Translations under genes and position numbers: made by a program
Notes under the pieces: model-generated
Database searches by the model: none
What the model was told of the DNA's origin: nothing
Seen by the model: the letters and a program-made list of their open reading frames with translations, nothing else
From: Campylobacter sp.
GTDB taxonomy: Bacteria; Campylobacterota; Campylobacteria; Campylobacterales; Campylobacteraceae
Direction of reading: 5' to 3'
DNA length: 8,216 nt
Assembly: GCA_024680445.1 (NCBI GenBank)
Contig: JAILCJ010000116.1
Span: forward strand, 1-8,216
Shown here: positions 1 to 5,937 of the stretch, piece after piece
How the letters are laid out: each line of letters opens with the position of its first letter
Position numbering within the stretch: position 1 is the first letter of the stretch

Positions 1-140
1 TCTTCGTTTCGATATGTTGATTTATAGCTTGGTACATAGATATTTGAGCCACCATACTCTTTGACAACATCGCTAGCATCATTTGCATTTTTTACAAACT
101 TGTAAAATTCCATAAATAAATCAAAATTATCTACATTCAT
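1..140 (-). CDS. mor: Mor-type middle-transcription activator, N-terminal part (cut by window edge)
   Basis: The gene starts with ATG at 138-140 on the minus strand and runs off the left edge, leaving 46 codons (MNVDNFDLFMEFYKF...). The segment VVKEYGGSNIYVPSY at residues 25-39 resembles the glycine-turn and beta-strand core of the Mor/C activator family, where a GG.RIYVP-like stretch precedes the C-terminal helix-turn-helix. That HTH lies outside the window. In phage Mu, Mor is the last early gene and activates the middle promoter. Here too it is the last gene of the early operon, directly after GemA, and its first 14 nt overlap the end of gemA, which suggests translational coupling. The family call rests on a short piece plus position, so it is probable rather than certain. 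Confidence 0.7.
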   Translation of the reverse strand, partial: MNVDNFDLFMEFYKFVKNANDASDVVKEYGGSNIYVPSYKSTYRNE

Positions 141-588
141 CGTTTGCCTTTTTAGCCATATTTCTAAGTGCAAGTATAACATTACTAGCCTCTTTACGAC
201 TTAGATACCATAGATACAGCGGCGTTTTGTGGGTTATTCTATTTATAAAATTACGCAAAGCCATCTCGCTTTTATCTCTTGCTACTTCACTCCACAGCCC
301 GTATATCATAGCAATTTGTCTTTTGCTTGCATTATCTTTTTTAGCTACTCGCTCTTTGTAATTTATGCTTGTATTGCTTTGCTTTTTGCCGAATTTATAC
401 CCTACAAGCTTTAATACTTCACGAAGCTCTTCTATATTTAGCTTTGTTAGGCTATCTTTGCCATACCGAGATTGTAGATAAATTTTACGGCACTCATCAT
501 CTATAAAATAATTATGTTTTAATGTATGTATCATTTTTATATAGTATTTTTTAAGCTCATTTTCTTTGTTTTTGCCGATTTTTAACAT
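127..588 (-). CDS. gemA: GemA-like regulatory protein (Mu gp16 / DUF1018 family)
   Basis: This is a 153-residue basic protein. Residues about 14-70 (YYIKMIHTLKHNYFIDDECRK, then YGKDSLTKLNIEELREVLKL) match the GemA pattern of an IH helix, a DDE-YR helix, a 'GK-S' turn and an EL-VL helix. Residues about 88-147 (ASKRQIAMIYGLWSEVA ... LYLWYLSRKEASNVILALR) match the second half, with Q--IY-LW and the terminal EA--VI-AL helix. GemA of Mu is reported to affect host gene expression and DNA topology; its molecular mechanism is not settled. An in-frame TGA lies 9 nt upstream, so ATG at 588 is the only sensible start; a weak GAGTGAG precedes it. The gene lies between a 58-residue unknown gene and mor, overlapping mor by 14 nt. 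Confidence 0.85.
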   Translation of the reverse strand: MLKIGKNKENELKKYYIKMIHTLKHNYFIDDECRKIYLQSRYGKDSLTKLNIEELREVLKLVGYKFGKKQSNTSINYKERVAKKDNASKRQIAMIYGLWSEVARDKSEMALRNFINRITHKTPLYLWYLSRKEASNVILALRNMAKKANDECR

Positions 589-602
589 GATATCTCACTC
601 AT

Positions 603-779
603 TTAAATTCCCTTAAACCATAGGTATTTTCTTAGTGTGCTTTGGCTTATGCTGGGGACACCAAAGCGCACTTGCAAAAATGTTTGCCATGCATCGTTTG
701 CGATCAAAAGTTTATAACGAGAGTGAGTGTGAATTTTAGCTAGTAATTGTTTTCTTAACTGTTGCTGTTTTTCGCTCAT
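603..779 (-). CDS. small unknown early-operon protein, 58 residues
   Basis: The frame runs from ATG at 777-779 to TAA at 603-605 and encodes 58 residues beginning MSEKQQQLRKQLLAKIHTHS. Its start overlaps the stop of the upstream gene by 1 nt (TGATG), the same coupling seen along this operon, and it fills an otherwise empty 190-bp gap before gemA. I therefore take it as real despite its size. The protein is basic and probably helical at the N-terminus. The stretch LLAKIHTHSRYK ... FLQVRFGVPSISQSTLRKYL vaguely recalls the N-terminal half of GemA (an IH helix followed by an FG-S turn and a final helix). It could be a shortened GemA-like domain, but I cannot show homology by eye. No function assigned. 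Confidence 0.65.
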   Translation of the reverse strand: MSEKQQQLRKQLLAKIHTHSRYKLLIANDAWQTFLQVRFGVPSISQSTLRKYLWFKGI

Positions 780-1408
780 CATTTTTTTAGCCTTTTACAA
801 ACGCTTAGCTTCCCTATCATTGCTAATGCTTCATCTTTTGTTTTGACATTTTTAAAATTTGACTCTTGAAGTTTTGGGCTTTCATCACAAGTTAGCTCTT
901 TTATCTCTTGCGTGATTTTACAGTCTCCGATTTTATGCTGATTTTCAAACAGCCACGAAAAAATCATAGCCTCGTCGTTTGCGTCGAGTCTTGTATAAAC
1001 ACCATTATCATTTACACGAAATTTGTTTCTTAAATTTCCAAATTCATCAACTAAAATGATAACGCTATTTATAAAACCGCTCCCTTTACCACACGAGCAA
1101 AGTTCATCATTTTTAAAAGCTTCTTTGATAAACTCTATCATCAAATCCTTATTTTTGAAAAACCTTGCCCCGGGCTTAGCATTATGCGTTATAAAATTTC
1201 TTTGCCACGCAACACATGCTTTATGTATTGCGGCGTCTTTGCTAACAAAATTTGACATATAGCGATCGCAAAAAATAGCAAAGTCTATTAGCTCATCGTC
1301 TTTGATAAAAAATAGTTTCTTATCAAGTTTTAGCAGTTTTGCTTGGGGCAAGTAGCCTTTATTGTCGCCAAAAAGTTCGGCGAGTAGTTTTGCTCTTTGA
1401 TTTGTCAT
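779..1408 (-). CDS. unknown early-operon protein, 209 residues
   Basis: I do not recognise this family. The protein is soluble and mixed in charge, with no signal peptide or membrane segment. It carries a CSCGKGSGF motif near residues 103-111 (CxC followed by a glycine-rich turn), which could bind metal but lacks a second cysteine pair nearby. The C-terminal 40 residues are lysine-rich. The start ATG at 1406-1408 overlaps the TGA of the upstream 26-residue peptide gene (ATGA, 4 nt), and the stop overlaps the next start by 1 nt, so it is coupled on both sides. It occupies the semi-essential early region where Mu keeps small, poorly conserved accessory genes between gam and gemA. A host-takeover or anti-defence role is possible but unsupported by any visible motif. 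Confidence 0.8.
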   Translation of the reverse strand: MTNQRAKLLAELFGDNKGYLPQAKLLKLDKKLFFIKDDELIDFAIFCDRYMSNFVSKDAAIHKACVAWQRNFITHNAKPGARFFKNKDLMIEFIKEAFKNDELCSCGKGSGFINSVIILVDEFGNLRNKFRVNDNGVYTRLDANDEAMIFSWLFENQHKIGDCKITQEIKELTCDESPKLQESNFKNVKTKDEALAMIGKLSVCKRLKK

Positions 1409-1485
1409 TTCGCACCTAACAAAGTATGAATAAGCAGAGCTAAAAGAGCAGAAAATATCACTAAAACGATTATTTGAATAAGCAT
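1405..1485 (-). CDS. 26-residue single-pass membrane peptide
   Basis: A short frame from ATG at 1483-1485 to TGA at 1405-1407 encodes MLIQIIVLVIFSALLALLIH followed by TLLGAK. Almost the whole peptide is one hydrophobic helix of about 20 residues, with a short C-terminal tail ending in Lys. Its ATG shares a base with the stop of the upstream gene (TAATG) and its stop overlaps the start of the downstream gene (ATGA). Precise coupling at both ends in a tightly packed operon argues for a translated gene rather than a chance frame. Function is unknown. By analogy with small phage membrane peptides (kil-like, superinfection-exclusion, holin-like) it may act at the inner membrane, but this is inference only. 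Confidence 0.6.
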   Translation of the reverse strand: MLIQIIVLVIFSALLALLIHTLLGAK

Positions 1486-1892
1486 TATTTAGCCTTTAAA
1501 ACCCTATCAAATTCACGCTCATCTAAGGCTCTTTGTATAACCTTAAATATTTTTTCATCAAAGTCATCAAAAAACGCTATTGCGTCATCGTCAAAGCGTT
1601 CAAAACTCACTTTTAAAAACTCTTTAACGCCTAAAATAGTTTCGCTTTTTTTTGCTTCAAATTTAAAATCGTATTTTTCTAGCTTAGAAATTTCAGAATT
1701 CAAGTATTTAGCGATAGCTTTTATGCTAAAAAACTCAAAACTTTCCAAATTTTTAAGATAAAATTCTTTCTTAGCCACATCGCAAACTTCAAAATTTTCA
1801 TCTTGAAATTTCTCTGCAAGTCTAAAACAGTTTTCATACTCTGTAAGCTCATTTAATTTTTTAAGGTGCTTTTCTCTTTCAGGACTACTCAT
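1485..1892 (-). CDS. unknown acidic early-operon protein, 135 residues
   Basis: This protein is not recognised. It is highly charged, rich in Glu, Lys and Phe, and is probably all-helical. An acidic patch (FERFDDDAIAFFDDFDEKIF, residues about 97-116) is flanked by a basic C-terminus (RALDEREFDRVLKAK). No catalytic motif, signal peptide or membrane segment is visible. The start ATG at 1890-1892 overlaps the TGA of the DUF3310 gene by 4 nt (ATGA), and its TAA overlaps the ATG of the membrane peptide by 1 nt. Acidic helical phage early proteins often bind host proteins or mimic DNA. Here the acidic run is short and the protein also carries many lysines, so DNA mimicry is only a speculation. Confidence 0.8.
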   Translation of the reverse strand: MSSPEREKHLKKLNELTEYENCFRLAEKFQDENFEVCDVAKKEFYLKNLESFEFFSIKAIAKYLNSEISKLEKYDFKFEAKKSETILGVKEFLKVSFERFDDDAIAFFDDFDEKIFKVIQRALDEREFDRVLKAK

Positions 1893-2107
1893 TTTAACTC
1901 CTTTGTTTTGTAATTTTCAATCAAAATTTCTAAGTAGTGTTTCGCTTTTTCAAGGTCTTGTAAGCCGTTTTTCGCTTGATAACGACAAACATATTTGATA
2001 ACATTTCCCTCGCAAAAACCTATGTTATTTTTTAAAATAAAATCTACTGGTTGGATAATCATTTTTTTATAGTGATTACCGCCGATTTCAGTATCTAAGG
2101 CACTCAT
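1889..2107 (-). CDS. DUF3310 family protein (SaV-like phage nucleotide kinase family), 72 residues
   Basis: The small protein carries the DUF3310 signature almost end to end: IGGNHYKKMIIQPVDFI at residues 8-24, then GFCEGNVIKYVCRYQAKNG at 30-48, and DLEKAKHYLEILIE at 51-64. The family is common in phage early and replication regions. Some members are annotated as nucleotide kinases, but the fold and activity are not proven, and no P-loop is visible here. The length is typical of the minimal family. The start ATG at 2105-2107 overlaps the upstream TGA by 4 nt, and the stop overlaps the next start by 4 nt, so it is coupled on both sides. A role in nucleotide supply during replicative transposition would fit the context but is inference. 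Confidence 0.88.
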   Translation of the reverse strand: MSALDTEIGGNHYKKMIIQPVDFILKNNIGFCEGNVIKYVCRYQAKNGLQDLEKAKHYLEILIENYKTKELK

Positions 2108-2391
2108 AGAAAATCCCTTTCTCTATAAATCGTTCTAAATTTATTTTTTAAACTCATTTCGTTTCTCCTGCTCATCTCATTTAATTCTAGGGTAATATCT
2201 CTCGCCTCCCACCAAACAAAGCGATTTTCAAAACGTCTAAGTTTTCTTAAAGCTGTTTGATAGATAAGATATGCTACTTCTGCTTTTATGCCAAAAACTT
2301 CGCCTATCTCATAGAAACTCATCTCTCCATTTACGCCCTTTGCTTTCAAACTCTGATCGAAAGGATCTATTTTTCTAGGTCGTCTTTTCAT
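2104..2391 (-). CDS. small HTH protein resembling sigma-70 region 4
   Basis: This is a 95-residue, strongly basic protein. Residues about 24-54 (MSFYEIGEVFGIKAEVAYLI, then YQTALRKLRR) match the helix-turn-helix of sigma-factor region 4.2, in which an E-IG--LG turn is followed by a recognition helix and an AL-KLR ending. There is no region 2, so it cannot be a complete sigma factor; it may be a DNA-binding regulator or an RNA-polymerase-touching transcription modulator. The basic N-terminus (MKRRPRK) would favour nucleic-acid binding. The start ATG at 2389-2391 has a good AAAGGA five bases upstream. It is the first gene after the structured intergenic island, whose inverted repeat ends right at this ribosome binding site, so its translation may be controlled by RNA folding. 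It overlaps the DUF3310 gene by 4 nt. Confidence 0.75.
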   Translation of the reverse strand: MKRRPRKIDPFDQSLKAKGVNGEMSFYEIGEVFGIKAEVAYLIYQTALRKLRRFENRFVWWEARDITLELNEMSRRNEMSLKNKFRTIYRERDFL

Positions 2392-2402
2392 GTTTTTCCT
2401 TT

Positions 2403-2509
2403 AAAAAATGCTTTTAGAGGCGGTGCGTTGTTTATAATCAAATTTTTCTTTAAGGAGGCACAAGCGTTATGAAAAGGACATTTTTTGCACCGCCCGTAAA
2501 AGCATTTTT
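2403..2509. repeat. imperfect inverted repeat of about 23 bp flanking a 60-bp loop
   Basis: The left arm, 2403-2426, ends in ATGCTTTTAGAGGCGGTGC. The right arm, 2487-2509, begins GCACCGCCCGTAAAAGCATT. The arms are complementary except at two adjacent positions in the middle. On a leftward transcript the 3' arm ends directly before the AAAGGA of the sigma-like HTH gene, so folding would place that site at the base of a long stem. The arms could also be a two-site operator or the ends of a small inserted element. The loop contains TATAAT (2433-2438) and a perfect AAGGAGG (2452-2458) on the plus strand. Confidence 0.7.
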
Positions 2510-2528
2510 GGTTTTCGGGCAACTTTAG
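2433..2528 (+). other. possible opposite-strand promoter and 19-residue frame
   Basis: On the plus strand, against the operon, a consensus -10 hexamer TATAAT (2433-2438) is followed by a perfect Shine-Dalgarno AAGGAGG (2452-2458). Ten bases further is an ATG (2469) opening a 19-codon frame, MKRTFFAPPVKAFLVFGQL, which stops at TAG 2526-2528. The spacing of all three signals is right for translation. The frame is very short, has no recognisable domain, and runs through the right arm of the inverted repeat. It may be an expressed small peptide, an antisense transcript start, or coincidence; the strength of the ribosome site is the only good argument. Confidence 0.22.
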
Positions 2529-2605
2529 GTGGGTGCAGGGAGTATTTATACTCCCGCTCGCAAAGGGCGACTTTGTTGCCCTGCGAAGTAAAACCCCCGA
2601 AAAGT
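2510..2605. other. GC-rich structured intergenic segment with two hairpins inside an outer stem
   Basis: This non-coding stretch is roughly half G+C, while the surroundings are near one third. It contains a perfect hairpin GGGAGTAT/ATACTCCC (2538-2545 with 2548-2555) and a second hairpin AGGGCGAC/GTTGCCCT (2564-2571 with 2575-2582, one G-T pair) extended by CGC/GCG. Both can be enclosed by TTTTCGGG (2512-2519) pairing with CCCGAAAA (2596-2603). Neither hairpin is followed by a T-run, so a simple intrinsic terminator is unlikely. It could be a structured RNA in the early transcript, a REP-like palindromic repeat inserted between gam and the next gene, or a protein-binding site. Confidence 0.5.
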
Positions 2606-2615
2606 TTAAGAAAAT

Positions 2616-3104
2616 TTAGACGTTCGCACTCTCCAAATTTTCTATTTTAGTTTCTATTCTAAAATTATCCTTAACCACTCTTTTTAATCCAAGCTTGACT
2701 AGCTCCGCATCGCCTAACTCTACTATCTCATCTTTATTTATAGTCTCCGTATAGCTTATGCAATGATCTAGTTTGTAGCTTTTTAAAGCACTTACTAGCT
2801 TTTCAACTTTTTCTTTTAACCTCGGCAAAGACACGCTTTTACTTAGCTTGTAGCCGATTTTGCCAAAGGTAAAATCCTTGCTCCTTTTTTCTGCAAATTC
2901 AGCTTTATTGTCCTCGCAAAATGCGGTGATTTGCTGCTCTATGTATTTGCGTTCGCTGTCTAATCTTTCTATCTCGCTTTTTCTAGCCTCCTTAATTTCG
3001 TTACATTTAAGCGTGATATCGCCGTTAATGTTATTAATTGCTACTTCGAGTTCGCAAAGCCTTTTTAGTCCGCTATCCACATCTGAAAAGCTTAAAATTT
3101 TCAT
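2616..3104 (-). CDS. gam: Gam-family host-nuclease inhibitor (DNA-end-binding protein)
   Basis: The 162 residues fit the Mu Gam family (Mu Gam is about 174). In Mu, Gam binds double-stranded DNA ends as a Ku-like dimer and shields them from host exonucleases such as RecBCD during and after infection. The N-terminal half (residues about 14-72) is a long charged coiled-coil region (ELEVAINNINGDITLKCNEI ... IERLDSERKYIEQQITAFCE). It is followed by the typical FTFGKIGYKLSKSVSLPR segment and a C-terminal domain, residues about 97-155, ending in KRVVKDNFRIETKIE. The start ATG at 3102-3104 has AAAGGA six bases upstream. The gene lies after A, B and a small unknown gene, matching the Mu order, and is followed by the structured intergenic island rather than being coupled to the next gene. 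Confidence 0.88.
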   Translation of the reverse strand: MKILSFSDVDSGLKRLCELEVAINNINGDITLKCNEIKEARKSEIERLDSERKYIEQQITAFCEDNKAEFAEKRSKDFTFGKIGYKLSKSVSLPRLKEKVEKLVSALKSYKLDHCISYTETINKDEIVELGDAELVKLGLKRVVKDNFRIETKIENLESANV

Positions 3105-3124
3105 TTTTTATCCTTTATTTTTTA

Positions 3125-3382
3125 TTAAGCATTTATGCTTTCATCTACTATTTTAAGAGTTTTTCTCTCGACTATATCGTTGCCTACAAGTGCATAAAAG
3201 CGGGTTGAATAATCGCCTTTAAAACCTTTTAACATAGGTGCTTTGTGTATTCTTGTAAATACAAAATCACCGTTAAAATTTGTTTTAGCTTTAAAGCCTT
3301 TTTGCTCCATATCGTGGCAAAATTTCTCAGCCTCCATCATGTATTCAAGTCCTCTTGCTTGTGTGATGTATTTTGTTCTCAT
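3125..3382 (-). CDS. small unknown protein between B and gam, 85 residues
   Basis: I do not recognise a family. The protein is basic and soluble. It has an N-terminal helix (LEYMMEAEKFCHDMEQKGFK) followed by what look like beta strands (TNFNGDFVFTRIHK, then STRFYALVGNDIVERKTLKIV), suggesting a compact alpha/beta fold. No membrane segment, metal site or catalytic motif is visible. The start ATG at 3380-3382 has an excellent AGGAG with a proper gap, and the next ATGs are internal to the first helix, so the start is secure. It lies 27 nt after gene B and 20 nt before gam. In Mu the kil gene occupies this position, but there is no visible resemblance, so I do not transfer that name. Confidence 0.78.
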   Translation of the reverse strand: MRTKYITQARGLEYMMEAEKFCHDMEQKGFKAKTNFNGDFVFTRIHKAPMLKGFKGDYSTRFYALVGNDIVERKTLKIVDESINA

Positions 3383-3409
3383 TTTTTACTCCTTTATATT
3401 TAAACTATC

Positions 3410-4330
3410 TCACAAAAGAAGCATTTTTGTAGCTTCTTTTATGCTTAACTCATTTAGCTCTACTCCAGCTGCCTCGCTTAAACTCTTAGCTCTATTTAAC
3501 AGCTTCACACTCTTTCTAAAATTTCCTTTCGCAAGCCCTCCCACGAGCTTTACACACTTACTTTCGCTTACTCCGTAGCTCTTGCAAAGCTCATTTAAAT
3601 CATCATCTATTACTTTGTTGTTTAGCTCATCGATATAGCTAAGCCCTTTTAGTACCCATTTGCTACCCACCCTTGAGCTAAGTTGCTCTAGCTCTCTACC
3701 GCTTTTTGTACTGGTTAAATTTAAAAGCAGTTTATTTGTGCCTACTAAAACTAAGGTAGTTTTAGAAAAGTCATAAAGCCTTCTTAAACTCTCTAACGCT
3801 CGGTAAGGCAAATGCTCAGCTTCATCTATGATGATGATTTTTTCAAGCTTTGCGAGATTATCCGCACATACTCTTATAAGCTCATCTATACTTGCACCAG
3901 TATTTACTCCAAGCTGGACACCTATCATCTTAAATAGCGTCTTTGCACTAGTATTTATCGTAGCTTCTATTAGTATAGCTTCTGGATGACACTTACAAAA
4001 CTCTCTTATTGCCATACTCTTGCCACTTCCAGCCACTCCGCTAATGACCGCCATATCTCTATCTTTTACAGCCCAGCCGATCACGGCATTTATGCTTTTT
4101 ACATCCTTTGTTATGATAAAATTATCATCTTGCCTTACATCGTTTTTTTCGATATAATTACTGATGTAATTTTTCGCAAGGCTCTCTACTTTATAAGCAT
4201 ACTTGTAGTTTGAGCCTTCTTTTAAATATCCACTTACATAAGCACTATTTACACCCAAAATCCCCGCGAATTTGTTCTGACTTATGCCAGTTTTATTTAG
4301 AAATTTTAAAATTTCACCTACTAGTTTCAT
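3410..4330 (-). CDS. B: MuB-like transposition protein, AAA+ ATPase (target-DNA activator)
   Basis: The 306 residues match MuB in length (312) and architecture. An N-terminal Cro/CI-like HTH (residues about 8-38, TGISQNKFAGILGVNSAYVS) is followed by an AAA+ ATPase. That domain has a Walker A GVAGSGKS at 98-105, a Walker B IIIIDEAEH at 165-173, a sensor-1 LVLVGTN at 193-199, and a C-terminal helical part with FRKSVKLLNRA near 271-281. In Mu, ATP-bound MuB polymerises on target DNA, attracts the A transposase and protects phage DNA from self-insertion. All ATPase motifs are intact, unlike neighbouring gene A, which carries a nonsense codon. The start ATG at 4328-4330 follows AGGAG at a good distance. 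The gene begins 47 nt after gene A, in the same leftward operon. Confidence 0.93.
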   Translation of the reverse strand: MKLVGEILKFLNKTGISQNKFAGILGVNSAYVSGYLKEGSNYKYAYKVESLAKNYISNYIEKNDVRQDDNFIITKDVKSINAVIGWAVKDRDMAVISGVAGSGKSMAIREFCKCHPEAILIEATINTSAKTLFKMIGVQLGVNTGASIDELIRVCADNLAKLEKIIIIDEAEHLPYRALESLRRLYDFSKTTLVLVGTNKLLLNLTSTKSGRELEQLSSRVGSKWVLKGLSYIDELNNKVIDDDLNELCKSYGVSESKCVKLVGGLAKGNFRKSVKLLNRAKSLSEAAGVELNELSIKEATKMLLL

Positions 4331-4377
4331 TTATACTCCTTTCTTAAATGTTTTAAACACCGTTTAAAAGCAAATTT

Positions 4378-5853
4378 TTAAACAGCCTTTGAAGCATTCT
4401 CTATCGCCAAATCTATAACGCTTTTATTGCTCTTTTTATCTGTTTTTATCTCATAATTTTCATAATCAAACGCTACATTTTTCATAGCCTCTGCTCTTTT
4501 TTGCTCATCTATTTTGGCTTTTATATTTTTAGCTTGGATATTCTCACTCTCTTTGAAATTTTCAGCCTTTAAGCTCTCTTTATGAGCTTTTTTCATCTGC
4601 TCTAAGTCATACTCTACATTTAGCTTTGTAAATTCGCTAAGCTCGGCACTCTTTATAGCTTTACTTATCTCTTTCATATCATCTCTAAACACTTTTTTAG
4701 CTACTTTAAAGCTCTCTAAACTCATCGGATAGATCTCTTTATCACGTGCTATGCAGATAAACTCCCCATTCATATCAAACACAAACAGCTCAGCTACATT
4801 GTCTATGTTTTCTCTTACCTCTACCTCTATGCCTACACTTGGCAAATAATCGCTGCCAAATTCTTTACCATTAAAGCTTATGCCTTTTTTGCCAACGACT
4901 CTTGTTTCTCTTGATCCAGCGTATAGTAAAAATTCATCATAATCCACGCCTTTTAGCGGTGTATCATCACTATTCCACCTTTGCATCGGGCTTAATCTTT
5001 TGCGTTTTATAGCTGTTATATCCCATTTAAGCACCTCAGTTTCAAACCTAGCCCTCATCTCATCAAGAGTTAAAAGATATTTTAAATTTGTCTTTTTAGC
5101 GTGTCCTAGCTCATCTTTTGCGTGACGTTCTTTTTTAGGCGTTCTTTGCTCTATCGCTTCTCTCATTGCTAGGTTAAATCCTATATATCCAGGGGTTTGT
5201 GCCATACCAGAGTGATGCATGGTTCTAAAATGTCTCTCCACAAAGCCCTTTTCATCGCCACTATATGCTATTGCTCTATCGTATTCGATACCAAGCCAAT
5301 TTAGTAGATACTGAAACTGCTTACTTAGATAGTCTTTGCCATTATCGCCCTTTATAAAATCAGGCTTTCCAAATGTGCTAAGTGCTTTCCACATTAGCCT
5401 AGTTAATGCAAGTGCGTTTGAAGTGGTCTCTATACTAGCCACACACCTACCGCTATATACATCTACGATGCTTAGCATGTCAGCTCTTATAGCTTCGCCA
5501 TCTTTACCATCTCTTGCCATTACATCAAGTGGTGAGCTATCTATTTGCCAGCATTGATTGCGTCTTGTTATTATCTCGCCTTGAGAGCCAAATGCTGGTT
5601 GATGATAGCTTTTTGCCTTATCCATACCTTTTGTTATCATTGTATATTCAAGTGCTCTATTAGCAAAATATCCATCAAGGTATCTTTTTATAGTCCCAGT
5701 ATCAAAAAGTGGTTTAACACGTGCTTGTAAAAAGCCGTAGTAGTCATAGCCATCTCTTATTCCAGCCTCTTTGTGTAAGCTCTTATAAACTTCGGTTATA
5801 TTAAATGAAGTAGCCCCGTAAGCTCTAAATTTATTAAGGATAAACTCCTTCAT
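4378..5853 (-). CDS. A: transposase A, catalytic and C-terminal part (downstream of the in-frame stop)
   Basis: From the first ATG after the nonsense codon this part codes for 491 residues. It contains the DDE/RNase-H-like core, with the catalytic triad visible as WQIDSS (Asp105), KGDNG (Asp170) and GFVERHFRT (Glu206). In the read-through protein these would be about 284, 349 and 385, close to Mu's 269, 336 and 392. Next comes the beta-barrel non-specific DNA-binding domain (about 284-370, with PLKGVDYDEFLLYAG). A long charged helical tail (about 375-480, rich in Lys and Glu) follows, where MuA contacts MuB and ClpX. No ribosome binding site precedes ATG 5851-5853, and 28 conserved family residues lie upstream of it, so this ATG is probably not a true start. 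All catalytic residues are intact. Confidence 0.75.
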   Translation of the reverse strand: MKEFILNKFRAYGATSFNITEVYKSLHKEAGIRDGYDYYGFLQARVKPLFDTGTIKRYLDGYFANRALEYTMITKGMDKAKSYHQPAFGSQGEIITRRNQCWQIDSSPLDVMARDGKDGEAIRADMLSIVDVYSGRCVASIETTSNALALTRLMWKALSTFGKPDFIKGDNGKDYLSKQFQYLLNWLGIEYDRAIAYSGDEKGFVERHFRTMHHSGMAQTPGYIGFNLAMREAIEQRTPKKERHAKDELGHAKKTNLKYLLTLDEMRARFETEVLKWDITAIKRKRLSPMQRWNSDDTPLKGVDYDEFLLYAGSRETRVVGKKGISFNGKEFGSDYLPSVGIEVEVRENIDNVAELFVFDMNGEFICIARDKEIYPMSLESFKVAKKVFRDDMKEISKAIKSAELSEFTKLNVEYDLEQMKKAHKESLKAENFKESENIQAKNIKAKIDEQKRAEAMKNVAFDYENYEIKTDKKSNKSVIDLAIENASKAV

Positions 5854-5937
5854 CCAACTATTTAATTTACTAGCCCCAGCTCTATGTTTGCCTCTTTTAT
5901 CGGCAAGTCCAGTAGCACCTTTTTGTTTATAAGCTCT

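Noticed and set aside
1474..1761. Plus-strand frames opposite the early operon, such as this one and those at 2860-3156 and 3243-3578
   Set aside because: They mirror well-supported minus-strand genes, lack ribosome sites and give serine/phenylalanine-rich shadow proteins.
2538..2585. Intrinsic terminator after gam
   Set aside because: The hairpins are strong, but neither is followed by a T-run on either strand, and the operon clearly continues to GemA and Mor.
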